Shown: positions 10,134-20,308, counted from the stretch's first letter. The stretch is 64,000 nt of DNA from Craterostigma plantagineum (GCA_027422505.1 JAPQWV010000028.1:5174001-5238000); one strand, 5' to 3'. Translations and numbers: made by a program. The notes: generated by a model from the letters alone, not told the origin.

Positions 10134-12367
10134 AGTCAGATTCGGGAACAACGATTCGGCTTCAATTCTAGGACTTGGAGATATTATTTTGGAACATCTG
10201 ACTATCAAGGATGTCTCCTACGTCGAAGGACTCCTGCATAACTTGTTCAGCATAGGCCAGTTATGTGACAAAGGATTCCAGGTGGTCTTCCTTGCTGACC
10301 GGTGCAGAATTTTGGACAGTCAAGACAAAGAAATCCTTCAAGGAATTCGGAACAAATCTATACACGATCAACCTGACGTCCGTACGGCCCTCGACAGCTG
10401 TTTGCCTCATCTCTCAGACCTTAAATCAGAGGAACAGTCTATGGCATCAATGCATCTCTCATCTCAACATTAAAGCTCTTCAACGACTCTCAATGAAAAA
10501 GTTGGTTCACGGTCTGCCAACGATAACGCTACAAAGAGAGCATCACTGTTCGGCGTGTCAACTTGGAAAAATGAAGCGAGCCTCTCATCATATCAAGCCA
10601 GTTGCCTCTACTTCACGTCCCTTGGAATTACTTCACATGGACCAGTGTGGGCCGATGCAAACACATAGTATCAATGGACGCAAGTATGTGCTGCTCATAG
10701 TGGACGACTTTTCTCACTACACGTGGACGAAGTTCCTCTGAACAAATGATGAGATAGGAGACTTGATCATAAATTTTGTGAACTCAACTCAAAACATACT
10801 GTAGCAGACTATCCAAGTCATTCGCACTGACAATGGAACCGAGTTCAAGAATAATTTTCTCAGTGATTTCTACCAGAAACTTGGGATTAGTCAGCAATTC
10901 TCAGCCGCTAAGACGCCTCAACAGAATGGGGTAGTCGAGAGGAAGAATCGAACTCTAGTGGAAGCCACGCGTACGATGCTGATCCCTTCGGCCTCCCACA
11001 CTTTCTTTGGGCTGAAGCAGTAAACCGCTTGTTTCACCCAGAACATGACGTTCGTTCACAAGCGCTTCGATAAGACTCCATACGAGATTATTAACAAGCA
11101 AATACCCAACATCTCCTTCTTTAAGGTCTTCGGGTGCAAGTGCTTTGTGGCGAACGTAGAGAGCAACGTTCTAAGTTCGACCCCGCATTCGAAGCCACAT
11201 TCGTCGGGTATTCTTCAACCTTTAAGGCGTACCGAGTATACATCAAGTCCAACCGCACAATTAAGGAAAGCTACAATGTCACTTTCCAATAAGTGGCAGA
11301 GATGGGTTTTGAACACCCAGTTCAGGACCCGTACATAACCCGATGGCTCCTGAGCACATCAGTTCAGGACCCGTACCTAACCAGATGGCTTCTGCATACG
11401 ACAGTTCAGAACCCGTGTTTACTGGTGTCTTGGCACAAAACCAACAGACGACGGCAACAACACGGCACTCATCGTGAGACGAATATATGAGAATAGCTCT
11501 AGAAGACCTGGATTCTCTCTACGAGCACTTATATCGGCCGAATTTATACACCTTCAGTGGATCTCCCACTTGACGAAGCCGATACACCAAGCTCTTCAAC
11601 TATCCCCACTTCACCGATTCAGAATCACCACAGAGTGCTGCAGATTCTACACCAACCGATGAGAATATTCCAACCGATCCTCACGCTGAAAATACAAATA
11701 TGGAAATATCTTAGTCAGATGAACAGCCTCCAATTTTTGGAAGTCTCGTTCCATGGATGGCTGATGCTTCAACCTCAGCCCTGCCTCATGAGCGGAAGTG
11801 GACTCGAGCACATGTTGTTGAACAAATAATTGGCGATCCTTCGAGTGGAGTGCGCACGAGAAATTAGAAAGGCCTATTCTCCTATTTCTTAAGCCAAAAT
11901 GAGCCAACAAAGGTAGCAGACACACGACATGGATTGGGTGATAGCGATGCAAGATGAAATCAACCAATTTGAACGTCTTCAAGTGTGGACATTAGTACCC
12001 CTTCAGCATGGAAAAACAATCATAGGGACGATGGGTATTTAAAAACAAAAAAAACGAAGATGGAGAAGTAATCAGGAACGAAGCAAGACTTGTTGCTATG
12101 GGATACAACCAACAGGAAGGTATTGATTACGACGAAACGTATGCCCTTATTGCCCGAATTAAAGCCATCAGACTATTCTTGGCCTACGCGGCGCATAAGG
12201 ACTTCAAAGTCTACCAGATGGATGTCAAAACCGCCTTTCTCAACGGCGTGTTAAAAGAAGAAGTCTACGTCGCTCAACTAGAAGACTTTGTCGATCAAGA
12301 ACACCCTGATTACATCTATCGATTGGATAAAGCTCTCTACAGACTAAAACAAGCCCCACATTTATGG
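10134..12367 (+). pseudogene. Copia-C: integrase and start of reverse transcriptase, broken
   Basis: Homology to copia-A pol resumes with LTIKDVSYVEGLLHNLFSIGQ, then the zinc finger HQCISHL...CSACQLGK, then the integrase core with [19 protein letters not shown] and [11 protein letters not shown] (the D, D and E of the catalytic triad). A spacer follows and then RT from 12010 with [13 protein letters not shown] and [12 protein letters not shown]. Frame changes occur near 10350 and 11170, with stops at about 10740, 10802 and 11022. The copy ends at about 12367 in the middle of RT (KQAPHLW), before the YVDD active site, where gypsy sequence takes over. Confidence 0.88.
11318..11425 (+). repeat. 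42-bp tandem repeat in the copia-C integrase-RT spacer
   Basis: The phrase cagttcaggacccgtac recurs at 11318, 11360 and 11402 with an exact 42-bp spacing; the third copy is diverged and partial. The period is a multiple of three, so it would add 14-residue repeats (VQDPYLTRWLL type) to the variable linker between integrase and RT. Confidence 0.8.
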
Positions 12368-12608
12368 AATCCAAGATGCGAGTTCGAAAGACAACATGAC
12401 AGAAGACGAACACATCCGAAACATTATTCCACCGAACGCACTCGAAGGGATGGCTGGCCCGTTGACTAGATTAATGAAGAACAATATGAATGAGGCCTTG
12501 TGCAAACTCATTATGGAAGCCGAAGATAAAGAGCCTAATTCTCATAAATCTAGGCCCAAAGCTATCAACTTATTGGAAGTAATAAGGCCCAACCAATTGG
12601 ACCCATAA
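12368..12608 (+). pseudogene. C-terminal tail of a chromovirus-type gypsy polyprotein
   Basis: Starting exactly where copia-C ends, the frame reads [20 protein letters not shown], then [20 protein letters not shown], then KLIMEAEDKE, to a stop at 12608. The motif GPxTRxxxxxxxEAL near the end is typical of the last residues of plant Ty3/gypsy pol. The integrase is missing. It is a fragment of a plus-strand element whose upstream part has been lost or replaced at the copia junction. Confidence 0.65.
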
Positions 12609-13011
12609 GGAGTTGAAAGGAAGGTCCAAACCAGCCCAAAATCATCCCAATAGAAGTCAATTTCGTCCATGACCTTTCAAGTCCTTTTTCAAGTCCATGA
12701 AGTTGGTCCAAGTGATGTTTGGATAGGAAAATTTGTTACATGCATGAAGGAAGCCAAAGAGCCATTCAAAGTTCATCTTGAAGTCATCAAAAACCTTTCA
12801 AAAGTCACCTTGAAGTCATATATTTCATTAAGTCTTCATTATTAAGTCAAAGTAGTTAACTTAATGCTTTTAGCCTAGTTTATCTATCTATGTATGCTCG
12901 AAAGTTAGTAAGAATTATCATTTTGAACTTGTAAGGTTTCCCTTATTCCCTAGCTCTCCGAGTTCTAGTTCGAGTCTTTGCAATTCACGTGCAAATACTT
13001 TCCGGCTTATC
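12609..13011 (+). other. 3' untranslated and probable LTR remnant of the same gypsy element
   Basis: There is no coding sequence. It follows the pol tail and contains repeated phrases such as aagtcatc/aaagtcaccttgaagtc and a late ttgcaattcacg segment. It ends at 13011, where the LTR of copia-B begins. LTR boundaries were not found. Confidence 0.4.
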
Positions 13012-13313
13012 TGTTAGGTCCTACGATTAACAACTCTATGATCCTAGGCATGAATTCTAAGTAATTCGATGATAATAATTGACATTAAGATTCGATCGAA
13101 AAACTCAAATGAAGAACAAGAGAGAGAATTCGAGTAGAGTGAGAAAGTTACTGTTGTTTCTCTCTCTAGAAATTGAATTGCAAGCCCTTCGGATCAATTC
13201 TCAAAACTTTCTCTATTAAGCTCAATTGACTTACAAGTATTTATACCAAACAAACTTGGTATAAATATCAATCTAGTCCTAATCTAAGGACTACTATACA
13301 AAACGCCCCTAAT
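13012..13313 (-). repeat. Copia-B 3' LTR, left part
   Basis: It begins tgttaggtcc and resembles in layout the copia-A LTR, which begins tgttggtccc. It contains a near-palindromic ataccaaacaaacttggtat. It stops at ctaat (13309-13313), the first TSD copy of the inserted solo LTR. Together with 20046-20094 the LTR is 351 bp. Confidence 0.8.
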
Positions 13314-14111
13314 TGTAGGACCCCGGTCCCCGCAAATTAAGTCGGCCAATAAATTTCATGTATGACTAGCGTGACTTCATGTTAATTGCATATATGTCGA
13401 ATGCTTATGTGACGTTACGAATTTTTATGCTCGAAAAACTATGCGCGAATTACGAGTAAGTGTGAGTTAATAATTACGGGTCTACGATGACTCCTAATTC
13501 ATGAATAGGAATATTCGGAAAAATAGTGGAGGAAATGACTAAGGATAGTCAAATGATAATGGGACTATCTGGTTGGGCTAGGAATTTTTAATATAGGCCC
13601 AATCCATACTTAGCCAAACCTTAGAGACAAAATTCCCTAAAATAAGGAAGGCCCAACTAAATAAATAACATTGGCCCAAATGGTTAAAGGTAAACTTTGA
13701 AAGACAAGGTCCCCTAAATCATGGGAGATTGACGCCACACTAAGTCCCATCACTATACTCTTTACCAAATATCTACCCAAAACCATTTGACTTCATAAAA
13801 CTCACGTAGTAAGGAAAACCCTCGAAAGCTTGAGGAGATAAAAGGAGAAATCGAACTAAGAGCTTGGAATAGGTATGACTTTCTTGCCATAATTTTATAT
13901 TCTGAATTGCTATTCACCGCCCCCTTTTTCCTAGTCACCGCCCCCTAAAGGGCTGGAAAAAGACGATTTTGCCCTTATGATATTTAAATTAATTTAAATA
14001 GAGAAAATTATAATAAACAATAAAAATATCTATTTAAAGCTCTGTCCAGACAACACTTTTCAAATCACATATCGAAAATCAGACAAAAACACAAAAAATA
14101 CTGAAATCGCA

Positions 14112-14162
14112 ATGGATCGCCGACAGGGACTAGGAAAGGGAAAGGGCCTATTTTCACGACTG
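14112..14162 (+). other. Duplicate of PMD exon 1 in the left TIR
   Basis: These 51 bases encode the same 17 residues (MDRRQGLGKGKGLFSRL) as the real first exon at 17261-17211 and are followed by the same splice donor gtaagc. They point inward on the plus strand. No compatible acceptor exon lies downstream on this strand, so the copy would give only antisense or read-through transcripts of the PMD gene. Confidence 0.8.
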
Positions 14163-14221
14163 GTAAGCCAAATTAACGTAAAACATTGTTCGAATTTCAA
14201 CTCGACAGAAAAAAAAAAATT

Positions 14222-14445
14222 CGACCGAAATCAATTTTCGGTCAGTACTGTACTGACCGAAATCAATTTTCGGTCAGTACTGTAACGACCGAAAATCGAT
14301 TTCGGTCAGTACAGTACCGACCGAAATCAATTTTCGGTCGATACTGCACTGACCGAAATCAATTTTCGGTCGGTACAGTACTGACCGAAAATAGATTTCG
14401 GTCGGTACTGTAACGACCGAAAATTGATTTCGGTCGAATTTTTTT
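14222..14445 (+). repeat. Seven exact-period 32-bp palindromic tandem units (left TIR)
   Basis: Units start at 14222, 14254, 14286, 14318, 14350, 14382 and 14414, always 32 bp apart. Each contains an inverted repeat of the form gaccgaaa-tcaat-tttcggtc and a second palindrome agtactgtact between units, so the region can fold into a series of hairpins on either strand. Confidence 0.92.
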
Positions 14446-14449
14446 TTTT

Positions 14450-14893
14450 ATTTTGATTATTTATTTATATTATTTATTTGGATTATTTATTTGGATTATT
14501 TATTTGTATATTTTATTTGTATATTTTATTTGGATTATTTATTTGTATTATTTATTTAGATTATTTATTTGTATATTTTATTTGGAAATTTTATTTTTAT
14601 TATTTATTTGTATTATTTATTTGGATTATTTATTTATATTATTTATTTGGATTATTTATTTGTATTATTTATTTGGATTATTTATTTAGATTATTTATTT
14701 GTATTATTTATTTGGATTATTTATTTGGATTATTTATTTGGATTATTTATTTGTATTATTTATTTGGATTATTTATTTATATTATTTATTTGTATATTTT
14801 ATTTGGATTATTTATTTGTATTATTTATTTAGATTATTTATTTGTCTATTTTATTTGGATTATTTATTTTTATTATTTATTTGTATATTTATA
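14450..14893. repeat. 13-bp minisatellite (left TIR)
   Basis: About 34 copies of ggattatttattt with variants such as gtattatttattt and gtatattttattt. Because 13 is not a multiple of three and the unit has no stop on the plus strand, all three frames are open, giving spurious hydrophobic proteins. Confidence 0.92.
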
Positions 14894-16815
14894 TGCGAAA
14901 CGGAATAAATATGCAAACAAATATTGAAAACATATATAAAATCCGTCCGATACAATAAAAGATATAAAAAACAATAGCAACAGCGTCAAGGGGCCTGGCG
15001 CCACCGGTCGTTGATGTCATTCAGCCTGTCTCGGAACTCGTCCGTACGCGTCGTTTCTCCACGATGCAGACTGGCTAGCATGTCCGAACTCAAGCTGTAC
15101 ATCGTGCTGTACCACTGCACATAGCAATAATACGTACGATTACACATATAAATATAAAAAAATCGACATAAGATTTAATTACGTACGTAGTCGGCGTGGC
15201 TGCGCGGGGGTATGCATGCCGATGAGGATCCCTGCTCCGTCGAAAGCAGGCGAGGATGAGAATGCATCTCATACCAGTCCATGTACCCTCCAACGGTTTC
15301 ACCAAGGTACTCCGCGGTGGCACGATTGAGGTACGAGAACTGACGCCAAGCATGTTCTGCTGCATCGAGAGAATGATGCACCTTATACCTCGTCGGGTCT
15401 GCTGGCATGACCGCCTTCCGTGGCGGATTCATCGGCGGCGGGATGACCTGCACGTACCCCAACTGGCGCAACACTCTCGAGGGCGAGTAGGGCTCAACGA
15501 TGTCGCGATATATAACCCATCCCATGAAAATCGTCCTCAGCTGCTGCGACATTGGATCGGGACCGTACGGCAGCCAAGCAACCAGAAAACATTTAAAAAA
15601 TTGTATATCATCCCACGAAAAGGTAAACTTAAATTGTTAAGATACCTCGCTTGCAGACATGACATCTATCTGACGGCGGATAGCAATCAAGCGGTGTACC
15701 GTCCGCTCTGGCTGACATACAGACCACATGCGTGATCGTGCCTCGCCAGGCTCCACATGATGGGGGAGACGGTGTGGGCGGAAGCATGGGAAGTACTCGT
15801 AGATCCACGCCTGCAGTAACGAGAGGCACCCAGCTAATCCCCTCGCATCCGCCCTGCTTGCCATGCCAAGCCGGCGATAAAGGTAAGCGAGAACGGCCGA
15901 ACCCCACGAGTAACCACTGGCAGAGGGCAACGACCGGTAGAACTCGTGCATAATGTCCGGCTTCACCCGACTCCCGCTACCGTCGACGAACAGCGTCGAC
16001 CCCAGCAGAATCCACAACCAAGCGATGGCCTGCAACCCCGCCGGCCGCCTCTCCAACATCTGCTTCATCACGTTGTTAATCAGAAGTCCACCGCCTCTCC
16101 AACCCTCCCTGAGCGCGTCCGCGGAGATGCCCATAATCTCCCTCTCCGCCATCTTCTGGTCGCCGGCGTCTGGTGTCCCCGATACCGTCGTCCCGTCGAT
16201 CGGGATACGCAGGATCTGCTCGACGTCGTGGAGCATGATCGTCATCTCCCCCCACGGCATGTGGAAGGTGTTCGTGTCTGGATGCCAGCGCTCCGCAAAA
16301 GCGCTGAGTAGAGGCTGGTCCAAATGACCCATCATAGCATCCGTGAGATGCGCAAGCCCCGTGCCATCGATCTGGATCTGCGTCTCCGGCGGGAACTTGG
16401 AGTACCAATTCTTCAGCTTCCCAAGCACTAACGCCCGCTGCTCGCACTTCAGCAGGGGTCTCTCCTCACCCGTCCAGATGCGGGGCGCGATGTGCCCCAG
16501 ATAACTACGGATCACCTCGTCATCATATGGACCACCGGGCTGTGGCCCCTGCACCCTCCACGAATCGTCATCTGTGACCCTGGAGCGCTTGCTCCCTATT
16601 TCATTTTTCACGAATAACGCAAAAATAAATTTAATTTCTTTTACGTATTTTAAGACAAGACATCGCATGTCAGTTTATAGAGGAGAATGGAATTACCTGA
16701 GGAGGCCGGTGGCAGATCGTCGCCGGATGACTCAAACGATGATCCATCATCCGGCACAGATGGAGGGGGTCTACTGCTTCCTCCGGGTAGGGTCTTTCCA
16801 CCCTTGGTCTGTAAT

Positions 16816-17006
16816 TAAAAAATAAATAATCCAAATAAATAATCCAAATAAATAATACAAATAAATAATCCAAATAAATAATAAAAATAAATAATCCAAT
16901 TAAAATATACAAATAAATAATCCAAATAAATAATACAAATAAATAATCCAAATAAAATATACAAATAAATAATCCAAATAAATAATATAAATAAATAATC
17001 AAAATA
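16816..17006. repeat. 13-bp minisatellite (right TIR)
   Basis: About 15 copies of aaataaataatcc and variants, the reverse complement of the left array. It lies within intron 1 of the PMD gene, just before the acceptor of exon 2 at 16809. Confidence 0.9.
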
Positions 17007-17017
17007 AAAAAAAAAAT

Positions 17018-17145
17018 CGACCGAAAATCGATTTCGGTCAGTACAGTACTGACCGAAATCGATTTTCGGTCGGTACAGTACTGACCGAAAATTGATTTTG
17101 GTCAGTACAGTACTGACAGAAAATTGATTTCGGTCGAATTTTTTT
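17018..17145 (-). repeat. Four 32-bp palindromic tandem units (right TIR)
   Basis: Units start at 17018, 17050, 17082 and 17114 with the same exact 32-bp spacing and palindromic core as the left array. There are four units against seven on the left, so the copy number has changed since the TIRs were last homogenised. Confidence 0.92.
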
Positions 17146-17480
17146 TTTTTTTTTTTTTTTTTTTCGGTCGAGTTGAAATTCGAACAATGTTTTACGTTAA
17201 TTTGGCTTACCAGTCGTGAAAATAGGCCCTTTCCCTTTCCTAGTCCCTGTCGGCGATCCATTGCGATTTCAGTATTTTTTTTGTTTTTGTCTGATTTTCG
17301 ATATGTGATTTGAAAAGTGTTGTCTGGAGAGAGCTTTAAATAGATATTTTTATTGTTTATTATAATTTTTTCTTTTTAAATTAATTTAAAAATCATAAGG
17401 GCAAAATCGTCTTTTTCCAGCCCTTTAGGTGGCGGTAACAAGTAAAAAGGGGGCGGTAAATAGTAATTCCCTTTTATATT

Positions 17481-20040
17481 TTCTCCAAGTAATCGTGTAC
17501 TCTTAAGGTGTGTAAGCATGAGATTACCATATACTAGGGTTGTTCGAACCTTTAAACTTTGAGGGTTTATTTTCTTAACTCGATGAGGTGTTCTTAGTTC
17601 TAAATTTCGGATTTAATAAGCTTAGGTTAAGATCCTTATTCGGATAGTTCAATATATGATTTAGAACCTACGATTCTTGATTGTAAGTTAGGAACCCCAC
17701 GATTTTGCTAGAGAAAGGATGGAATGGAAGAGTTTCGACTAGGTTAATGAGATAAATGTAGTTTCGATGGGATGAATGTTAGGGTTTCGATCGGAAGTGA
17801 ATAGTGAATTAGAGTTTCGATTTAATGCTATTAGCCAATGGACTTTCGATCGAAAGTAGGAAATCAATTTTGATGTTTCGGGCGACATAGAAACCATGAA
17901 TTCAATTCGATTCAAATTAGTTCTGAATAGTAAAGTCAATAAGATATGTGTTTCGACCGAAACTCATTTTAATGCATGAGTATCGATCGAAACTCAATCT
18001 CAATCCATGCAATTAATCGAAAGTGGCTAACCACTTTGCATGGTTTCGATCGAAACCCATGATGACGTCAATGCTTGCGTAAGACTCGGCGAAACACTAA
18101 CCAAATTAGAGTAGAATCGAGCGAAACCCTTGAATTGATCGAAAGTAGATAACAAAAAGGAGTTTCGATCGAAAGAGATCTCGGCGAAACTCGGGTGACG
18201 TCATGCTGACGTGAGGCACGGCGAAACTCCTCTTAAAAACGAGCATTCGGGCGAAACCCTTGAGCCAATCGAAAATAATTGCTTTCCTATTTTTGGGTTT
18301 CGATCGAAACCTAGATGAGGACACGACACGGCGAAACTAACCCTAAGTGTGAAGGATCGGGCGAAACTCACGAAAATTAGGCATCAATTGGGCGAATTGA
18401 TTTAAGTAACGTGTAGTTCAATCGAAAGTAGGGAATCTTACGAGAAATCGATCGAAACCGAACCCTAAAATTGATAACCTTTCGCCGAGTGATTTAGTAG
18501 AGTCGAGACTTAATTCTAACATGACTTAGCATGTAATTAAAATGGCTTAGCAACTTAGTACAATAAATCGGGTATGTGGAATCTTAGGGAGCTAGCGTAG
18601 ATTAAATTACTAACGTAACGAATTTAAATAAGGATCAAAGTTAGTTTACGAGTTTAATGTACTTCACAAGTCATAAATCCAAACTAAGACCCCGATTTAG
18701 GAAATTCGAGTACTTAGCTGATTTAATTAATTAAGTAGCTTACTGATAAGGATATTTTATGCCTAAGGTCGGGACTTAGGAAATTCAGCAGTTCAGTAGC
18801 GCTAATCGACGGACGACAGGTAAGTAGAAATTAAACTACGACACGTAACTTGCCTGCGTCCAATTATGTGAATTACGTGCCCGTGAAATTTGTATGAAAT
18901 GTGTACGTATGATATAATCAATTTATATGCATGATGGCATGGTTTGCATAATTATGTGAATTACGTGCCCGTGAAATTTGTATGAAATGTGTACGTATGA
19001 TATAATCAATTTATATGCATGATGGCATGGTTTGCATATGTACATGAGCATAGCATGAGCACTTGCACGCATGCGTAGTACATAAGGCGCGAGGTATGAG
19101 CGTGCATAAAGATCGCCTGTGTGCGATGTATACTCGCCGATATTGGCGTTTGTGTCGACTCGAATGAAGAGTCACGGCTTTCCCCTATGCAGCCAGTAAG
19201 GCGAATGAAGCTATAAGGCCTGTATAAGAGGCTGGGGGAATACCCCGTATGCGGGAGATGCAACCTGGAGGATGCGGCCCGGGGCACACGCTGAGTAAGG
19301 GAAGATTCCTTCGGGTGACCTTCTAGTGTGTAAAGCACTACCCGGAGGGAAGATTCCTTCGGGTGACCTCCGAGGTTAGTGGCCTCGGTGATTGGCTACC
19401 AGTGGGAAGCGCCCGCGTGGAGGCTACACTGAGTAAGGGAAGATTTATTCGGGTGACCTTCTAGTGTGAGAACCTCCACACCTGAGATCTCTATAAGATG
19501 GCGCATAGAGGGACTGAAAGCCGAGGGTCCGTATGAAGTAAGAGTATGAGAAAAAGAGTATGAGTATAAGAAAAAGAGTATGAGCGTTAGAACACGACGG
19601 CGTGGATTGTCGATCGTTAGGACACGTGCATACATGCATAATTTCTGCTTACTGAGCCTCGGTGGCTCATTATTTATGTTACGTGTTGTAGGTACTGACG
19701 ATCGCGGTACGTGATCCGACTTCTATGCAAGGCCAATCTTTTGAAGCTATCCGGCTGCTTTTGAGGTGGGAGTGTGTGTATGGATGACGACCTGTAAAGG
19801 CCGGGCGCATAGGGAGCTTTTGCTGCATATTTTTACACACACGCACTTGTGTTTTGTATAGATAGGAGCATGATGAAATGTCAAACGATTTAGAACATTC
19901 TTTTGACTTGTGTATAAGACTTCCGCACGCGTTTCAAAAATGAAAAATTATATTCGCATTTTTACGCTCTCGCACGATAACAAGGCGTTAGGCACTTAGG
20001 ATTAGAACGTAATACAAGGGCGGGACGACGGGTCCTGACA
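17481..20040 (+). repeat. Right part of the gypsy solo LTR
   Basis: Non-coding LTR sequence after the Mutator-like element. Bases 17740-18500 hold about 20 spaced motifs of the cgatcgaaac/cggcgaaac/tcgggcga type. A tandem duplication of 88 bp lies at 18863-19038. The phrase aagattccttcgggtgacc recurs near 19303, 19350 and, with two changes, 19440. The last 300 bp hold the gtgttgtaggtact motif and a likely polyadenylation region. I see no gene. Confidence 0.75.
18863..19038 (+). repeat. Two-copy 88-bp tandem duplication in the solo LTR
   Basis: The sequence starting attatgtgaattacgtgccc at 18863 recurs at 18951 and the two units are essentially identical by eye, so the duplication is recent relative to the LTR. 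Confidence 0.9.
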
Positions 20041-20045
20041 CTAAT

Positions 20046-20094
20046 TACAAAGACAATTAATGAAATCAAGCACAATTACAAATAGTATTCTACA
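20046..20094 (-). repeat. Copia-B 3' LTR, right part
   Basis: Resumes directly after the second ctaat of the solo LTR insertion and ends ttctaca at 20094, the inner end of the copia-B 3' LTR. Confidence 0.8.
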
Positions 20095-20305
20095 ATCTCC
20101 CCCTTTGTGCTTGATTGCGTCTCCGCGCCGTTTGTCCTCGTCGGGCGTAATATGATCTGCGCAAGCCCAGCGCATGCTCGTAGTTCCTCAGAGTGATCCT
20201 AAGCTCCAGTCGCTCCTCGATATCTTCAAGCAATTCGATTAGGAGCGGCTGTTCTCTCACGAACCTGTAGATCCTCAGCATAGTGTCTCTGTTGATTTCT
20301 TCCAA
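20090..20305 (-). pseudogene. Copia-B post-pol gene, C-terminal end
   Basis: This 71-residue frame (start MEEINRDTMLRIYRFVREQP, arginine-rich end) lies just after the stop of the 795-codon frame. It occupies the position of the last part of the copia-A gene (ICRILSEEDPLCRSKFAKLI...LRRNLRAFEFKLGLRETL), with shared LR..LR.YE.ALGLR-like residues. It is probably the separated end of the same protein. Confidence 0.6.
20095..20109 (-). other. Copia-B polypurine tract
   Basis: On the minus strand the sequence reads cacaaagggggagat immediately before the 3' LTR, the standard place for the second-strand primer. Copia-A has the same tract in the same position at 29485. Confidence 0.85.
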
Positions 20306-20308
20306 CCT

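Larger units (their letters stand above)
13902..14893 (+). repeat. Left long terminal inverted repeat
   Basis: From the outside in it contains the 5' flank (13902-14111), a copy of the PMD first exon (14112-14162) with its donor gtaagc, a short spacer, seven 32-bp palindromic units and a 13-bp minisatellite. It is inverted relative to 16816-17471. The outer 210 bp are over 90 percent identical by eye. The main length differences lie in the number of tandem units. Confidence 0.85.
14986..17261 (-). pseudogene. Plant mobile domain (PMD) gene inside the Mutator-like element
   Basis: A four-exon model fits: 17261-17211, 16808-16697, 16595-15187 and 15114-14986, with GT-AG introns of 402, 101 and 72 bp and matching phases. 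Exon 3 carries the PMD signature: LSAFAERWHPDTNTFHMPWG, then EMTIMLHDVEQILRIPIDG, and later GYSWGSAVLAYLYRRLG. PMD proteins (MAIN/MAIL family and transposon-borne relatives) are nuclear factors implicated in silencing and genome stability. The last exon ends NDINDRWRQAP before tga at 14986-14988. The model is about 565 codons but has one in-frame taa at 15639-15637, between DVMSASEVS and QFKFTFSWDDIQ. It is therefore a pseudogene by one stop unless an unusual intron removes it. Exon 1 and intron 1 lie inside the right TIR. Confidence 0.82.
13902..17471. mobile_element. Mutator-like element with long TIRs carrying a PMD gene
   Basis: The ends are inverted: the left starts ctgaattgctattcaccgcc and the right, reversed, reads gggaattactatttaccgcc. 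A 9-bp target duplication ttttatatt flanks them (13893-13901 and 17472-17480), the size expected for Mutator-like elements. The TIRs stay alignable inward for several hundred bases through a coding exon, palindromic repeats and a minisatellite. No transposase is present. The only gene is a plant mobile domain gene, so this is a non-autonomous element that has captured or co-evolved with PMD. Confidence 0.88.
16816..17471 (-). repeat. Right long terminal inverted repeat
   Basis: Inverted relative to 13902-14893. It holds the outer 210 bp, PMD exon 1 (17261-17211), a 24-base T-run (about 17141-17164), four 32-bp palindromic units and a shorter 13-bp minisatellite (16816-17006). On the minus strand it supplies the promoter region, start codon and most of intron 1 of the PMD gene. 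Confidence 0.85.
13314..20040 (+). mobile_element. Gypsy solo LTR with 5-bp TSD, carrying a Mutator-like insertion
   Basis: The block starts tgtaggaccc and ends gggtcctgaca. It is flanked on both sides by ctaat (13309-13313 and 20041-20045), and the copia-B LTR continues cleanly across it. Removing the 3570-bp insertion at 13902 and its 9-bp duplication leaves 3148 bp. There is no PBS, polypurine tract or internal region, so it is a solo LTR left by LTR-LTR recombination. The part near 19730-19810 (tggatgacgacctgt) is homologous to the gag-only element LTR in reverse, which sets the plus orientation. Confidence 0.85.

Noticed and set aside
14222..14445. Regular 32-bp repeats resembling a CRISPR array
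   Set aside because: The units are contiguous with no unique spacers, lie in a transposon TIR of a plant genome and have no cas genes nearby.
14453..14927. Four overlapping open frames encoding very hydrophobic proteins (YLFGLFI-type repeats), suggestive of membrane proteins
   Set aside because: They are translations of the 13-bp minisatellite, which has no stop in any plus-strand frame. The mirrored array at 16816-17006 gives the same artefact on the minus strand.
15732..16327. Plus-strand frames of 121-124 codons inside the PMD region
   Set aside because: They are antisense shadows of PMD exon 3, which carries the recognisable domain.
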